A DNA stretch of 64,000 nucleotides from assembly GCF_028826105.1 (NCBI RefSeq), contig NZ_JAQGPL010000001.1, positions 4,242,501 to 4,306,500 on the forward strand, in the 5' to 3' direction. Made by a program: the position numbers and the translations under genes. The notes under the pieces were generated by a model. That model saw only the letters and a list, made by a program, of their open reading frames with translations. It did no database searches and was not told where the DNA came from. Each line of letters starts with the position of its first letter. Position 1 is the stretch's first letter. Below, in pieces: positions 26,400 through 35,139 of the stretch. This DNA is from Paenibacillus humicola. Lineage in GTDB: Bacteria; Bacillota; Bacilli; Paenibacillales; Paenibacillaceae.

Positions 26400-27302
26400 G
26401 TGAATATTAACCAGCTTGAAACGCTGCTCACCATTTCCAAGACGATGAGCTTCCGCAAAGCGGGAGAACTGCTCAATTTGACGCAGCCCGCAGTATCCGC
26501 GCAAATCAAAAGCTTGGAGGACGAATTCAAGACGGTTCTTATCGACCGGAACCAGCCCGTCACCCTGACCGATCGCGGGCAGGTTTTTTTGGAGCATGCG
26601 GAGAAAATACTAGCTATCGTCGAAGAGCTGAAACAGAAGCTTTCCGACCTCAGCCATACGCCGCAGGGTCATATCGTGCTCGGTACGACGGCGTCGATGG
26701 CGGTTCAAATTTTGCCGCGGGTGCTGTCGTATTTTCAAAACCAGTTTCCGCTCATCAAGACGACGATCCACTCCATGCCCTCTTCCCAGGTGATGGCTTC
26801 GGTCGAGAACGGCACGGTCGATATCGGGATCACCTATTTGTCGGAAAAAAATCCGAATGTGGAAACGTCCATTCTATACTATGATACGTACGAGCTCGTC
26901 GTTGCGCCCGATCATCCGATGAGCCACCTGAAGCATACGACCGTCGAGTCGCTGCGGGACATCCCGATGATCATGCTGTCGCCGGATACGCTCGGAAGGC
27001 GGTTTCTGGATCAAATTTTCCGCAAATACGGCATTCAGCCGAATATCGTCATGGAGCTGTCGAGCAGCGAGGAAGTAAAGCGGATGGTCGAAATCAACCT
27101 CGGCGCGGCCGTCGTATCGAAGCTGTCGATCGCCGGCGAGGTGCGGCTCGGTACGCTGAAGATGATCAAGGTAAACGAGCTGGACCCGAGCCACCCCGTC
27201 GGCGTCGTGTACAAGTCGGGCCGGTATTTGAATACGGCGATGAAGCAGTTTCTAAGCGACCTCAAGGGCATGCCGGAGGACCAGTTTATCAGCAGCGAGT
27301 AG
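26400..27302 (+). CDS. LysR-family transcriptional regulator
   Basis: 300 residues. The N-terminal winged helix (1-60) reads VNINQLETLLTISKTMSFRK and LNLTQPAVSAQIKSLEDEF, followed by the periplasmic-binding-like effector domain (about 88-290, GHIVLGTTASMAVQILPRV). The start is GTG at 26400, eight bases after AAAGGAGG; an ATG at 26364 lacks a site. The N-terminus resembles CysL/CysR-type regulators of sulfur assimilation in Bacillus, but the assignment is not safe. It is divergent from the MFS gene, a common target arrangement for LysR proteins. Confidence 0.9.
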   Translation: MNINQLETLLTISKTMSFRKAGELLNLTQPAVSAQIKSLEDEFKTVLIDRNQPVTLTDRGQVFLEHAEKILAIVEELKQKLSDLSHTPQGHIVLGTTASMAVQILPRVLSYFQNQFPLIKTTIHSMPSSQVMASVENGTVDIGITYLSEKNPNVETSILYYDTYELVVAPDHPMSHLKHTTVESLRDIPMIMLSPDTLGRRFLDQIFRKYGIQPNIVMELSSSEEVKRMVEINLGAAVVSKLSIAGEVRLGTLKMIKVNELDPSHPVGVVYKSGRYLNTAMKQFLSDLKGMPEDQFISSE

Positions 27303-27417
27303 ATCAGGCTTACGAAGCGAGTTTTGCTTCGCAAAACGAAGATCAGGCTTACGAAGCAAGTTTTGCTTCGCAAAACGAAGATTAGGCTTACGAAGCGAGT
27401 TTTGCTTCGCAAAACTT
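27302..27417. repeat. Three tandem 39-bp hairpin repeats
   Basis: Units start at 27302, 27341 and 27380 and are almost identical. Each holds GTTTTGC-TTC-GCAAAAC, a 7-bp hairpin, after GATCAGGCTTACGAAGC. Read on the minus strand the unit contains CAAAACTCGCTTCGTAAGC, the same core as the array at 16930-17165. The array fills the gap between the LysR gene and the PHP phosphatase gene. Confidence 0.9.
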
Positions 27418-27433
27418 TGAGGAGGTCTCATCC

Positions 27434-28243
27434 ATGAAATTCGATTTACATACGCATCACTTCCGGTGCGGGCATGCGGACGATACGATCGAGGCTTATA
27501 TTCAAGCCGCCATCAAGGAAGGAATCGGCGTGATCGGCATATCCGACCACTCGCCTTATTTCGCGAACGAAGACGACCATCCTCTTCCGGGCAATGCCAT
27601 GGCGAAAAGCGAATTCGCCCATTATGTGGATGAGGTGCTGCGGCTCAAGGCAAAATACGAAGGGAGGATCGACGTTCTGCTCGGCGTCGAATCCGATTTT
27701 TTTCCGGAGCACGCGGAGCTTTACCGGGGCATGTACGACCAATACCCGTTCGATTACATCATCGGCTCGGTGCATCAAACGAGAGGCGTCAGCATTTTCA
27801 ACCGCAGCCGGTGGAAAAAGCTTGCCGCCGACCGGCATGCCGACGAGAAGCGCCATTATTACGAGCTGATCGGCCTGTCGGCGCAGAGCGGCATTTTCCA
27901 GGTACTCGGGCATATCGACGCCATGAAAGGCTATTATCCCGCTTTCTCGGACATTCCGGCGGACGATGCGATTGACGAAGCGCTGAAGCTCATTGCGGAT
28001 TCGAGCGCCGCGATCGAGATCAACACATCCGGCAAGACGAAGGATTGCGGAGGCTGGTATCCGTCGGACACCATTCTGGAGAGGGCGCTTCATTTCGGCG
28101 TCAAGGTGACGTTCGGCTCGGATGCCCATAAGCCGGGCCGGGTCGGCGACGAATGGGAGCAAGTTGCGAAAAGGCTGAAGGAAATCGGATTTACGGAATG
28201 GTATTATTTTAAACAAAAGCAGCCGGTTAAAGTGCCGCTTTAA
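27434..28243 (+). CDS. hisK: Histidinol-phosphatase, PHP family
   Basis: 269 residues. PHP-domain metal ligands are visible: FDLHTHHFRCGHA at the N-terminus, GISDHSPYF, GVESDFFPE, IIGSVHQ, LGHIDAMKGY and the C-terminal GSDAHKPGRVGDEW. In B. subtilis HisK dephosphorylates L-histidinol phosphate. No other his gene is in the window, so some other PHP phosphoesterase role cannot be excluded. ATG at 27434 follows GAGGAGG. The gene begins right after a hairpin repeat array and could be separated from the LysR gene by it. Confidence 0.83.
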   Translation: MKFDLHTHHFRCGHADDTIEAYIQAAIKEGIGVIGISDHSPYFANEDDHPLPGNAMAKSEFAHYVDEVLRLKAKYEGRIDVLLGVESDFFPEHAELYRGMYDQYPFDYIIGSVHQTRGVSIFNRSRWKKLAADRHADEKRHYYELIGLSAQSGIFQVLGHIDAMKGYYPAFSDIPADDAIDEALKLIADSSAAIEINTSGKTKDCGGWYPSDTILERALHFGVKVTFGSDAHKPGRVGDEWEQVAKRLKEIGFTEWYYFKQKQPVKVPL

Positions 28244-28282
28244 TACCGGCGCACAAGGAATCGGCGAAACCCGGAGGGCAAA

Positions 28283-28313
28283 AAAAGCGGACTTGCGCGC
28301 GGCAGGTCCGAAA
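28283..28313 (-). terminator. Minus-oriented terminator-like hairpin without a gene
   Basis: Read on the minus strand CGGACCTGC-CGCGC-GCAAGTCCG is followed by C and seven T. Both flanking genes are on the plus strand, so it would end an antisense or small RNA rather than an annotated gene; on the plus strand it lacks a T run. Confidence 0.5.
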
Positions 28314-28371
28314 AGGATATATAATAAAAAGGGGGTCTTGTCTCTTATCATAGCCCGGTAATATGAAAAGA

Positions 28372-28404
28372 CGATAACAAAACGATTGCAATTCGATAAC
28401 AATT
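28372..28404. promoter_or_regulatory. Three 11-bp direct repeats upstream of the CDF gene
   Basis: CGATNNCAANN is repeated at 28372, 28383 and 28394 (CGATAACAAAA, CGATTGCAATT, CGATAACAATT), ending 43 bp before the start codon. The one-turn phasing suggests a regulator site; the regulator is unknown. Confidence 0.5.
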
Positions 28405-28447
28405 CGTTCAAGCTATTGTAAACTGGGCTTTGAAGGAGCGGGGATTT

Positions 28448-29425
28448 ATGTACGATTACCATCATTTGAAGCATGTCAAGGAACAGGAAACGTCCAAACG
28501 CTCGCTATGGGTCACGCTGATCCTGACCTTTTTTTTCACCGTTGTCGAAATTATCGGCGGACTCCTGAGCAACTCGCTTGCGCTGCTGTCCGATTCCGCC
28601 CATATGATATCCGACGTCATCGCGCTCGGCCTCAGCATGGCGGCCATTTATTTGGCGCGGCGCCCGCCGAATGCCCGGTATACGTTCGGCTACCTGCGCT
28701 TTGAAATCATTGCGTCCTTCTTGAACGGGCTTGCGCTCGGCATTATCGCGATCGGCATCTTCGTCGAAGGGGTGAAGCGTTTCATCCATCCGGAGGTAGT
28801 CGATTTTCCGCTCATGCTGACGATCGCATCGATTGGTCTGATCGTCAATGTGACGCTGACCATCGTGCTCAGCCGGAGCATGAAGGAAGAAGAAAATTTA
28901 AACGTGCAGAGCGCGCTATGGCACTTTATCGGCGACCTGCTCAGTTCGATCGGCGTTATTATATCCGCCGTCATCATTTATTTCACGGGCTGGCTGCTGA
29001 TCGACCCGCTCATCAGCATCGTCATCGGCGGCATCATTTTCATCGGCGGATTTCGAATCATCCGCGAGTCGTATATGATCCTGATGGAGTCGGTGCCGGG
29101 CAAATTCGACCTCGACGAGATGCGGGCCAGCCTGCTGAAGGTCGAAGGCGTCCAGGACGTCCATGAAATGCATTTGTGGGCGATCTCGACCGATCATTAT
29201 TCGCTCACCGCGCATATTTTCATGCCGGCCGATATGCAGCCCTTTTGCGTCATTTTGGCCGTAAACGAGCTGCTGCGCGACAAATACGGCATCACGCACT
29301 CGACGATACAAACCGAGCACGCCACGATTCATCCGCACGGCGAATACGGCAGGCAGTTTTTGCAGCAGCAGCGCGACGAGCGGAACGGGCAAAGACACGA
29401 GCCTGCGCCTCAATCGGAGTCATAG
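28448..29425 (+). CDS. CDF-family metal cation efflux protein (CzcD-like)
   Basis: 325 residues, six transmembrane helices. Metal-site residues are present in TM2 (DSAHMISDV) and TM5 (WHFIGDLLSS), both of HxxxD form, which is typical for Zn2+/Co2+/Cd2+ exporters of the CzcD group. The cytoplasmic C-terminal domain (about 205-290) has VEGVQDVHEMHLWAIS. A His-rich interdomain loop, seen in some homologues, is absent, although the N-terminus has YDYHHLKHVKE and the tail is rich in Gln/Arg/Glu. Start ATG at 28448 follows GAAGGAG. Three 11-bp repeats lie just upstream. Confidence 0.92.
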   Translation: MYDYHHLKHVKEQETSKRSLWVTLILTFFFTVVEIIGGLLSNSLALLSDSAHMISDVIALGLSMAAIYLARRPPNARYTFGYLRFEIIASFLNGLALGIIAIGIFVEGVKRFIHPEVVDFPLMLTIASIGLIVNVTLTIVLSRSMKEEENLNVQSALWHFIGDLLSSIGVIISAVIIYFTGWLLIDPLISIVIGGIIFIGGFRIIRESYMILMESVPGKFDLDEMRASLLKVEGVQDVHEMHLWAISTDHYSLTAHIFMPADMQPFCVILAVNELLRDKYGITHSTIQTEHATIHPHGEYGRQFLQQQRDERNGQRHEPAPQSES

Positions 29426-29464
29426 AGCCGCTTTCCCCGCCCAATGCCGATCCCGTCCGAAGCG

Positions 29465-30298
29465 TTACCGGCGGGTCGAGCTGCTTCTTCGAATATAAGC
29501 TTGAGTCGCGTCCATCATTTTGCGCATCTGCTGCCGGAGCCGCCCCAGGCCCGTCAGCTTGAGGACGGATCCCCAGCCGTCGTACCGTCCCCCCGAGCCC
29601 GAAATAAGCCGGTACAGCTCCCGCACCCGCTCGTTCACCGTATCGAGCCGTACATCCTCGAACTTGCTGATGACGAGCGGATAGGGAAAGCTGTCGTCGG
29701 GGCTGCCTTCCTTCTCCCGCTCGATCCGGTATCCAAGCCCCCGCAGCGCGGACTCCGCCTGCCGGCGGTCCTCATCCTGCCGGAACAGCAGCCAATGATA
29801 CACGTGCCGCGGACGTTTAATATCGTCGCCTTTATGAAGGAGCGCATAGATCATTTGGGCGTTATGCATGAACAGCTCCTCAAGCGCGTCCGGAAGCAGG
29901 TACCGGTACAGATCCCACTCAGGATCCGGCTTTACGTAATGCTCCGCCCGGAAGGGCCATGCCGTTTTGATCCATTGCTCGAAATTCGCCTTGTCCAGCA
30001 TCTCCGCACGAACGTAATAATAAAATTCCAAACGCGTCGCCGCGTTGATTCGCCCGATATAAATGCCGTCCGCCGTCGTTTTCAGCCGCTGCTCAAGCTG
30101 CGTCTCCAGCCGTTCGAGCTGCCGGATGAAATCGCGCTTCGACCGGTTGCGCTCCCGGACCGGGTACAGGTTGACCGTCACCGAAAGCAATGCGCTGCGG
30201 CCCGGCAGCGGAGCGGAGGCTTTGTAGCCGACGTTGATCAGGACACGAAGCTCCTCCGTATCCGACCGCCTCTCGTAAAAACCCCAATTGTCCGTCAT
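29465..30298 (-). CDS. DUF695 plus RraB-like domain protein
   Basis: 277 residues, soluble. The N-terminal part (MTDNWGFYERR, then LLSVTVNLYPVRE and EFYYYVRAE at about 90) matches the DUF695 pattern. The segment at about 165-230 (RQDEDRRQAESALRGLGYRI) resembles the RraB fold named after the E. coli RNase E inhibitor. E. coli-type RNase E control is not expected in a Firmicute, so the domain name does not define the role. A basic, Ser-rich tail ends the protein. ATG at 30298 follows GAGGTG. It lies downstream of the PAS kinase gene in the same direction, 57 bp away. Confidence 0.72.
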   Translation of the reverse strand: MTDNWGFYERRSDTEELRVLINVGYKASAPLPGRSALLSVTVNLYPVRERNRSKRDFIRQLERLETQLEQRLKTTADGIYIGRINAATRLEFYYYVRAEMLDKANFEQWIKTAWPFRAEHYVKPDPEWDLYRYLLPDALEELFMHNAQMIYALLHKGDDIKRPRHVYHWLLFRQDEDRRQAESALRGLGYRIEREKEGSPDDSFPYPLVISKFEDVRLDTVNERVRELYRLISGSGGRYDGWGSVLKLTGLGRLRQQMRKMMDATQAYIRRSSSTRR

Positions 30299-30355
30299 GC
30301 AGCACCTCGGTCATCGTTTAAGAATAGGAAGAAAGAATGATATACATGCCTCCTA

Positions 30356-31912
30356 TTATAACGGTTCGGAAGGCAAATGTATCGCTCTCCCGCCCGTTTC
30401 CGCCGGCTCTGCATACGCCGCGGGCAGCACGACGGTGACGGTCGTACCGAAACCCGGTTCGCTTTCGAAACGGAGCTCGCCCTGGTGGGCGTTAATAATC
30501 CGGTTGCAAATCATTAGTCCCAGCCCCGTCCCGCTGCTTTTCGTCGTATAAAACGGCCCGCCGAGCAGCTCGAGCCGGTCTTTTGCGATCCCTTCCCCGT
30601 AATCCTGGATCGAAACGGCAATCTTACCGAAACCGGAGCTGCGCAGCACGATATGTACCTGTCCTCCGCTCGGCATCGCTTCGATCGCGTTTTTGAGCAG
30701 GTTGATAAACACCTGCTTCAGCTGATTTTCGTCGCAGTATACAAGCGGGAGCCTGTCCTTGACCTCCATTTCGATTTGCACATTGTTCATGACGGCCTGC
30801 GTTTCCAGCAGCGTGATGACGCCTTTTACCACCTGAACGATCTCGCAGTTCTCGAACCGGCTGGCCTGCGGTTTGGCGAGGGCCATAAATTCCTGCACGA
30901 TCGAATTGATCCGGTCGAGCTCGGTGAGCATAATATCGAAGTAGGAATGATAGCCGTCAATTTTCTTTTTCAAAAATTGGCTGAAGCCTTTGAGCGATGT
31001 CAGCGGGTTCCGAATTTCATGTGCGATTCCGGCTGCCATCTGGCCGGCGACCGAAAGCTTTTCGGATTTGATCAGCGCCTCTTCTTCGCGTTTGCGTCCG
31101 GTAATATCGCGAAACACCGTCTGCACCACGTGTGGCCGCCCCAAAAAATTGTGAATGCGGATGCTGGAGCACTCCGCATCGATAACGCTGCCGTCCAAAT
31201 TGATCAGCTTGGCTTCGATAAACCCGAACGGTTCGTCCGATGCCATCGCCTGGTCGATCTGCTGCCGGATTGCATTGCGGCTGTCGGGATGAATAAAATC
31301 GAGGTATGGCCGGGTCAAGATGCTTTCCGCTTCGGCCGAACCGAGCAGCTTGATCCCCGCTCGATTGACGTAAAGCAGCGATGCGCCGTCATGAACGAAT
31401 ATCGGCTCGGGCAAATAGGTAATGAGCCGTTGGTAGCGGAGGTCGTTCTCGTGGCCCAGCTCGTCGGCTTGGATCTTGCTCGTCATGTCGAGCACCGTTC
31501 CCAATAATGCCGGAGCGCCTTTATAGATGATTTTTTGGGCATGGATTTCATAATAAAAATACGTTCCGTCCTTGCGGATGCCCCGTATCCAAAACGGGGA
31601 CGTCCCTTTCTCGCCTTCCATTCGCCGCTGCATCTCCAGGACGACCAGTCCGCGATCCTCGGGATGGACCAGGTGCATCGGCTCCGCGCGCATCATTTCC
31701 TCCTGCGTATAACCGAACATATTGGCGAGACGCGAATTCAAATAAAGGACCTTCCCCTGTCTGGATAGAAAAATGCCGGTCAGCGACTGCTCAAGCAAGC
31801 AGAACAGCATCCGTGAATTGACGATCGGCAGCGGCATGCTGCCCTCCGTCAGCCATTTGCGGTTATATTTTTTGACAAACGGCTTGTTGACCCACACGAC
31901 TCTCCTTTTCAT
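30356..31912 (-). CDS. PAS-domain sporulation-type histidine kinase (KinE-like)
   Basis: 518 residues, no clear transmembrane helix. Two PAS domains (about 40-150 and 160-275; LYLNSRLANMFGYTQEEMM, VDPR-type PAS core) are followed by HisKA with the phosphoacceptor His in AAGIAHEIRNPLTSLKGF and an HATPase with LLKNAIEAMP and GTGLGLMICNRII. HEIRNPLTSLKGF is the signature of the Spo0A-phosphorelay kinases (KinA-E) and similar orphan kinases, and no response regulator gene is adjacent. The ATG at 31912 follows GGAGG at a spacing of 7. With sda in the same window it is a candidate Sda target, an inference. Confidence 0.87.
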   Translation of the reverse strand: MKRRVVWVNKPFVKKYNRKWLTEGSMPLPIVNSRMLFCLLEQSLTGIFLSRQGKVLYLNSRLANMFGYTQEEMMRAEPMHLVHPEDRGLVVLEMQRRMEGEKGTSPFWIRGIRKDGTYFYYEIHAQKIIYKGAPALLGTVLDMTSKIQADELGHENDLRYQRLITYLPEPIFVHDGASLLYVNRAGIKLLGSAEAESILTRPYLDFIHPDSRNAIRQQIDQAMASDEPFGFIEAKLINLDGSVIDAECSSIRIHNFLGRPHVVQTVFRDITGRKREEEALIKSEKLSVAGQMAAGIAHEIRNPLTSLKGFSQFLKKKIDGYHSYFDIMLTELDRINSIVQEFMALAKPQASRFENCEIVQVVKGVITLLETQAVMNNVQIEMEVKDRLPLVYCDENQLKQVFINLLKNAIEAMPSGGQVHIVLRSSGFGKIAVSIQDYGEGIAKDRLELLGGPFYTTKSSGTGLGLMICNRIINAHQGELRFESEPGFGTTVTVVLPAAYAEPAETGGRAIHLPSEPL

Positions 31913-32156
31913 TCATCATCCTCCGTTAGTGTCCAGGAAATCTACTAATTGGAAGACTTCGCTTTCGCGCCTTGAAAACCCTCCATGTCTATTCGCCTAA
32001 TTCAAATTCCATATCCTGAAATATAGGGATAAAAATAGTTCGATTGCACTAAAATCATCTATAACCGGGTCCCGGATGTTCGCAGATTACCGAAAACCTC
32101 TCCCTTTTGAAAGCGCCTTATGCTACAATAAGATAAGCTATGGAGGGGTGATACTG

Positions 32157-32465
32157 TTGGATTATTCCAAAATGTGCCCGAAATACGAATGCGCAACGGA
32201 GCTGCTTGGGAAGAAGTGGACCGGACTCATTATACGCGTACTGCTTGGAGGGCCTAAGCGGTTCAAGGAAATCAAAGAGCAAATCCCGGAAATGAGCGAT
32301 AAAATGCTGACCGATCGGATGAAGGAGCTCGAGCTCAGCCAAATTGTTAACCGCCGGGTTTATCCCGAAATGCCGGTCCGGATCGAATATGAATTAACGG
32401 AGAAAGGCAAGGCGCTCCGGCCGGTGATCGAGTCGATTCAAAATTGGGGCGAAGTGTGGTGCTAA
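32157..32465 (+). CDS. HxlR-family regulator, YodB-like redox sensor
   Basis: 102 residues, a single winged helix. KMCPKYECATELLGKKWTGL, GGPKRFKEIKEQIPEMSDKM and the C-terminal ELTEKGKAL closely follow B. subtilis YodB, which represses quinone/azo-reductase genes and is inactivated through its N-terminal cysteine. That cysteine is conserved here (Cys7); a second, Cys12, is additional, and a third ends the protein. The start is TTG at 32157, seven bases after GGAGGGG. YodB regulons respond to quinones and diamide; a quinone-rich respiratory neighbourhood makes the same signal plausible. Confidence 0.82.
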   Translation: MDYSKMCPKYECATELLGKKWTGLIIRVLLGGPKRFKEIKEQIPEMSDKMLTDRMKELELSQIVNRRVYPEMPVRIEYELTEKGKALRPVIESIQNWGEVWC

Positions 32466-32517
32466 GGCACCGCTTTTCGTGAATTTGCCGCATGCACCGC
32501 AATGATGGGACGAACAA

Positions 32518-32577
32518 ATAAGGGGCTGTACCCGATTCCGTTTACGAACGGCGATCGGGTACAGCCTCTTGTTGTGC
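32518..32577 (-). terminator. Terminator of the sdhCAB operon
   Basis: A long near-perfect hairpin (AGGCTGTACCCGAT / ATCGGGTACAGCC) just past the sdhB stop, followed on the minus strand by CCTTATTTGTT. Confidence 0.75.
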
Positions 32578-32588
32578 GGGACGGCGAA

Positions 32589-33353
32589 TTACATGCCGAA
32601 CCACGATTTGAACAGATGCTTCGTCGTATCGCGGTTGATCGCCGCAATGGAAGTCGTCAGCGGAATGCCTTTCGGGCAGGAGCGGACGCAGTTCTGCGAG
32701 TTGCCGCAGCCTTCGATGCCGCCGTCCTCCATCAGCGTCTCCAGACGTTCCTCCTGGTTCATTTCCCCTGTCGGGTGAGCGTTGAACAGGCGAACCTGCG
32801 AAATCGCCGCCGGTCCGATAAAGCTCGTGCGGTCATTGACGTTCGGGCACGCCTCCAGGCATACGCCGCATGTCATGCATTTGGACAGCTCATAGGCCCA
32901 TTGGCGTTTCGTTTCCGCCATCCGCGGACCCGGTCCGAGGTCGTACGTGCCGTCGATCGGAATCCAGGCTTTCACGCGTTTCAGCGCGTTGAACATCCGC
33001 TCGCGGTTAATGACGAGATCGCGGACGACCGGGAACGTGCTCATCGGCGCCAGCCGGACCGGCTGCTCGAGCTGGTCGATCAAGGCGCTGCACGCCTGGC
33101 GCGGCTTGCCGTTAATGACCATGGAGCAGGCGCCGCATACTTCCTCCAGGCAGTTCGACTCCCAGCATACCGGAGCCGTCGCCTGCCCGTTCTGCTTCTT
33201 CGGATTGCGCTGAATTTCCATCAGCGCGCTGATCACGTTCATATTCGGGCGGTAAGGCACTTCGAACTCTTCCGTATACGGCTGCTTATCCGGCCCGTCC
33301 TGGCGGGTAATGATCAGTTTGACTGTTTTCGCTTCAGTTGCCGTTTGCGCCAT
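32589..33353 (-). CDS. sdhB: Succinate dehydrogenase iron-sulfur subunit
   Basis: 254 residues. The plant-type [2Fe-2S] cysteines lie in CWESNCLEEVCGACSM with a fourth in RQACSA. Two bacterial-type clusters follow in CMTCGVCLEACPNV and CGNSQNCVRSCPKG. SdhB passes electrons from the SdhA flavin to the quinone site. ATG at 33353 follows AAAGGAG. It is the last gene of sdhCAB, 16 bp after sdhA, and ends in a terminator. Confidence 0.96.
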   Translation of the reverse strand: MAQTATEAKTVKLIITRQDGPDKQPYTEEFEVPYRPNMNVISALMEIQRNPKKQNGQATAPVCWESNCLEEVCGACSMVINGKPRQACSALIDQLEQPVRLAPMSTFPVVRDLVINRERMFNALKRVKAWIPIDGTYDLGPGPRMAETKRQWAYELSKCMTCGVCLEACPNVNDRTSFIGPAAISQVRLFNAHPTGEMNQEERLETLMEDGGIEGCGNSQNCVRSCPKGIPLTTSIAAINRDTTKHLFKSWFGM

Positions 33354-33369
33354 CGCTGCCAGCTCCTTT

Positions 33370-35115
33370 CTAATGATCCTTCGAATAATCGCGCTCGCGC
33401 GGCGGGATAAGCGACACGTCGACCGGTTCGTACGAGATTTCCGGTCCGTCCGGCGTCCACTTCGCTTTCGTCGTTTTGAGGTACTGCTCGTCGTTGCGTT
33501 TCGGGAAATCCGGCTTGTAATGAGCGCCGCGGCTTTCGTCGCGGAGCAGCGCGCCGAGCGTCATCGCTTCGGCCAGCTCAAGCATATTCCACAGCTGGCG
33601 GGTAAACGCGACGCCGGCGTTGTTCCAGCGCGCCGTGTCGTTAATGTTGATGCTCGAATAGCGCTGCTTCAGCTCTTTGATTTTTGCGATCGTTTCTTCC
33701 AGCTTCTTGTTGAAGCGGACGACGGTCATGTTGTTCGTCATCCATTCGCCGAGCTCTTTATGAAGCACATAGGCGTTCTCGGTGCCGTTCATGCTCAGGA
33801 TGCTTTCGTATTTGGTTTCCTGGCGCTTCTTCTCGCGGTCGTAAACGGCCGACGATACATCCTCCGCAGACTTCTTGAGCCCCTTGATATATTCGACGGC
33901 TTTCGGACCGGTTATCATGCCGCCGTAAATGGCGGACAGCAGCGAGTTGGCGCCGAGCCGGTTCGCGCCGTGATACTGGTATTCGCATTCGCCGCAGGCG
34001 AACAGCCCGGGGATATTCGTCATCTGGTTGTAGTCGACCCACATGCCGCCCATCGAATAGTGAACGGCCGGGAAAATCTTCATCGGGATTTTGCGCGGGT
34101 CGTCACCCATGAATTTCTCGTAAATTTCGATGATGCCGCCGAGCTTGACGTCCAGCTCCTTCGGATCCTTGTGCGACAGATCGAGATAAACCATGTTCTC
34201 GCCGTTAACGCCGAGCTTCATGTCGACGCAGACGTGGAAAATTTCGCGCGTAGCGATATCCCGCGGCACCAGGTTGCCGTAAGCCGGATATTTCTCCTCC
34301 AGGAAGTACCACGGCTTGCCGTCCTTGTACGTCCAGATGCGGCCGCCTTCGCCGCGGGCCGATTCCGACATCAGCCGCAGCTTGTCGTCGCCCGGAATGG
34401 CCGTCGGGTGAATCTGAATGAATTCGCCGTTGGCGTAATGGACGCCCTGCTGGTAAACCGCGCTTGCCGCCGTGCCTGTGTTAATGACCGAGTTCGTCGT
34501 TTTGCCGAAAATAATGCCCGGGCCGCCGGATGCCATAATAACCGCATCCGCCTTGAACGTCTCCACGTGCATCGAGCGCAAATCCTGCGCCGACACGCCG
34601 CGGCAGACGCCGTCGTCGTCGAGCACCACACCGAGGAACTCCCAGTGCTCGTACTTCGTGACGAGCCCAGCCGTCTCCCAGCGCCGTACTTGCTCGTCCA
34701 GCGCGTAAAGCAGCTGCTGGCCGGTCGTCGCGCCCGCAAACGCGGTACGGTGATGCTTCGTGCCGCCGAACCGGCGGAAATCGAGCAGTCCTTCCGGCGT
34801 CCGGTTGAACATGACGCCCATGCGGTCCATCAGGTGAATGATGCCCGGCGCCGCTTCGCACATCGCTTTGACCGGCGGCTGGTTGGCGAGGAAGTCGCCC
34901 CCGTAAACCGTATCGTCGAAGTGCAGCCACGGAGAGTCGCCTTCGCCTTTCGTATTGACCGCGCCGTTAATGCCGCCTTGGGCGCAGACGGAGTGGGACC
35001 GTTTGACCGGCACAAGCGAGAACAGATCGACGTGCACGCCCGCTTCGGCCGCTTTGATGGTCGCCATCAGTCCGGCCAGGCCGCCGCCGATGATAATGAT
35101 TTTATTGTTAGCCAT
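33370..35115 (-). CDS. sdhA: Succinate dehydrogenase flavoprotein subunit
   Basis: 581 residues. FAD-binding start IIIGGGLAGLMATIKAAEAG, the covalent-FAD histidine in RSHSVCAQGGING, substrate-binding HPTAIPG and the ARGEGGRIW segment are all present, and the C-terminal part has the usual capping helices. It oxidises succinate to fumarate in the TCA cycle and complex II, and can work in reverse with menaquinol. ATG at 35115 follows AAGGAG at a spacing of 9. Middle gene of sdhCAB. Confidence 0.97.
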   Translation of the reverse strand: MANNKIIIIGGGLAGLMATIKAAEAGVHVDLFSLVPVKRSHSVCAQGGINGAVNTKGEGDSPWLHFDDTVYGGDFLANQPPVKAMCEAAPGIIHLMDRMGVMFNRTPEGLLDFRRFGGTKHHRTAFAGATTGQQLLYALDEQVRRWETAGLVTKYEHWEFLGVVLDDDGVCRGVSAQDLRSMHVETFKADAVIMASGGPGIIFGKTTNSVINTGTAASAVYQQGVHYANGEFIQIHPTAIPGDDKLRLMSESARGEGGRIWTYKDGKPWYFLEEKYPAYGNLVPRDIATREIFHVCVDMKLGVNGENMVYLDLSHKDPKELDVKLGGIIEIYEKFMGDDPRKIPMKIFPAVHYSMGGMWVDYNQMTNIPGLFACGECEYQYHGANRLGANSLLSAIYGGMITGPKAVEYIKGLKKSAEDVSSAVYDREKKRQETKYESILSMNGTENAYVLHKELGEWMTNNMTVVRFNKKLEETIAKIKELKQRYSSININDTARWNNAGVAFTRQLWNMLELAEAMTLGALLRDESRGAHYKPDFPKRNDEQYLKTTKAKWTPDGPEISYEPVDVSLIPPRERDYSKDH

Positions 35116-35139
35116 ATCGATTCACTCCTTCTCCTTCAC

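Noticed and set aside
27035..27412. Minus-strand frame with repeated RSKTRFVSLI
   Set aside because: It is the three 39-bp hairpin repeats read through in frame, antisense to the end of the LysR gene.
27302..27417. Possible CRISPR array
   Set aside because: Units are contiguous without variable spacers and no cas genes are nearby. The arrays at 16930 and 63640 also lack the repeat-spacer pattern.
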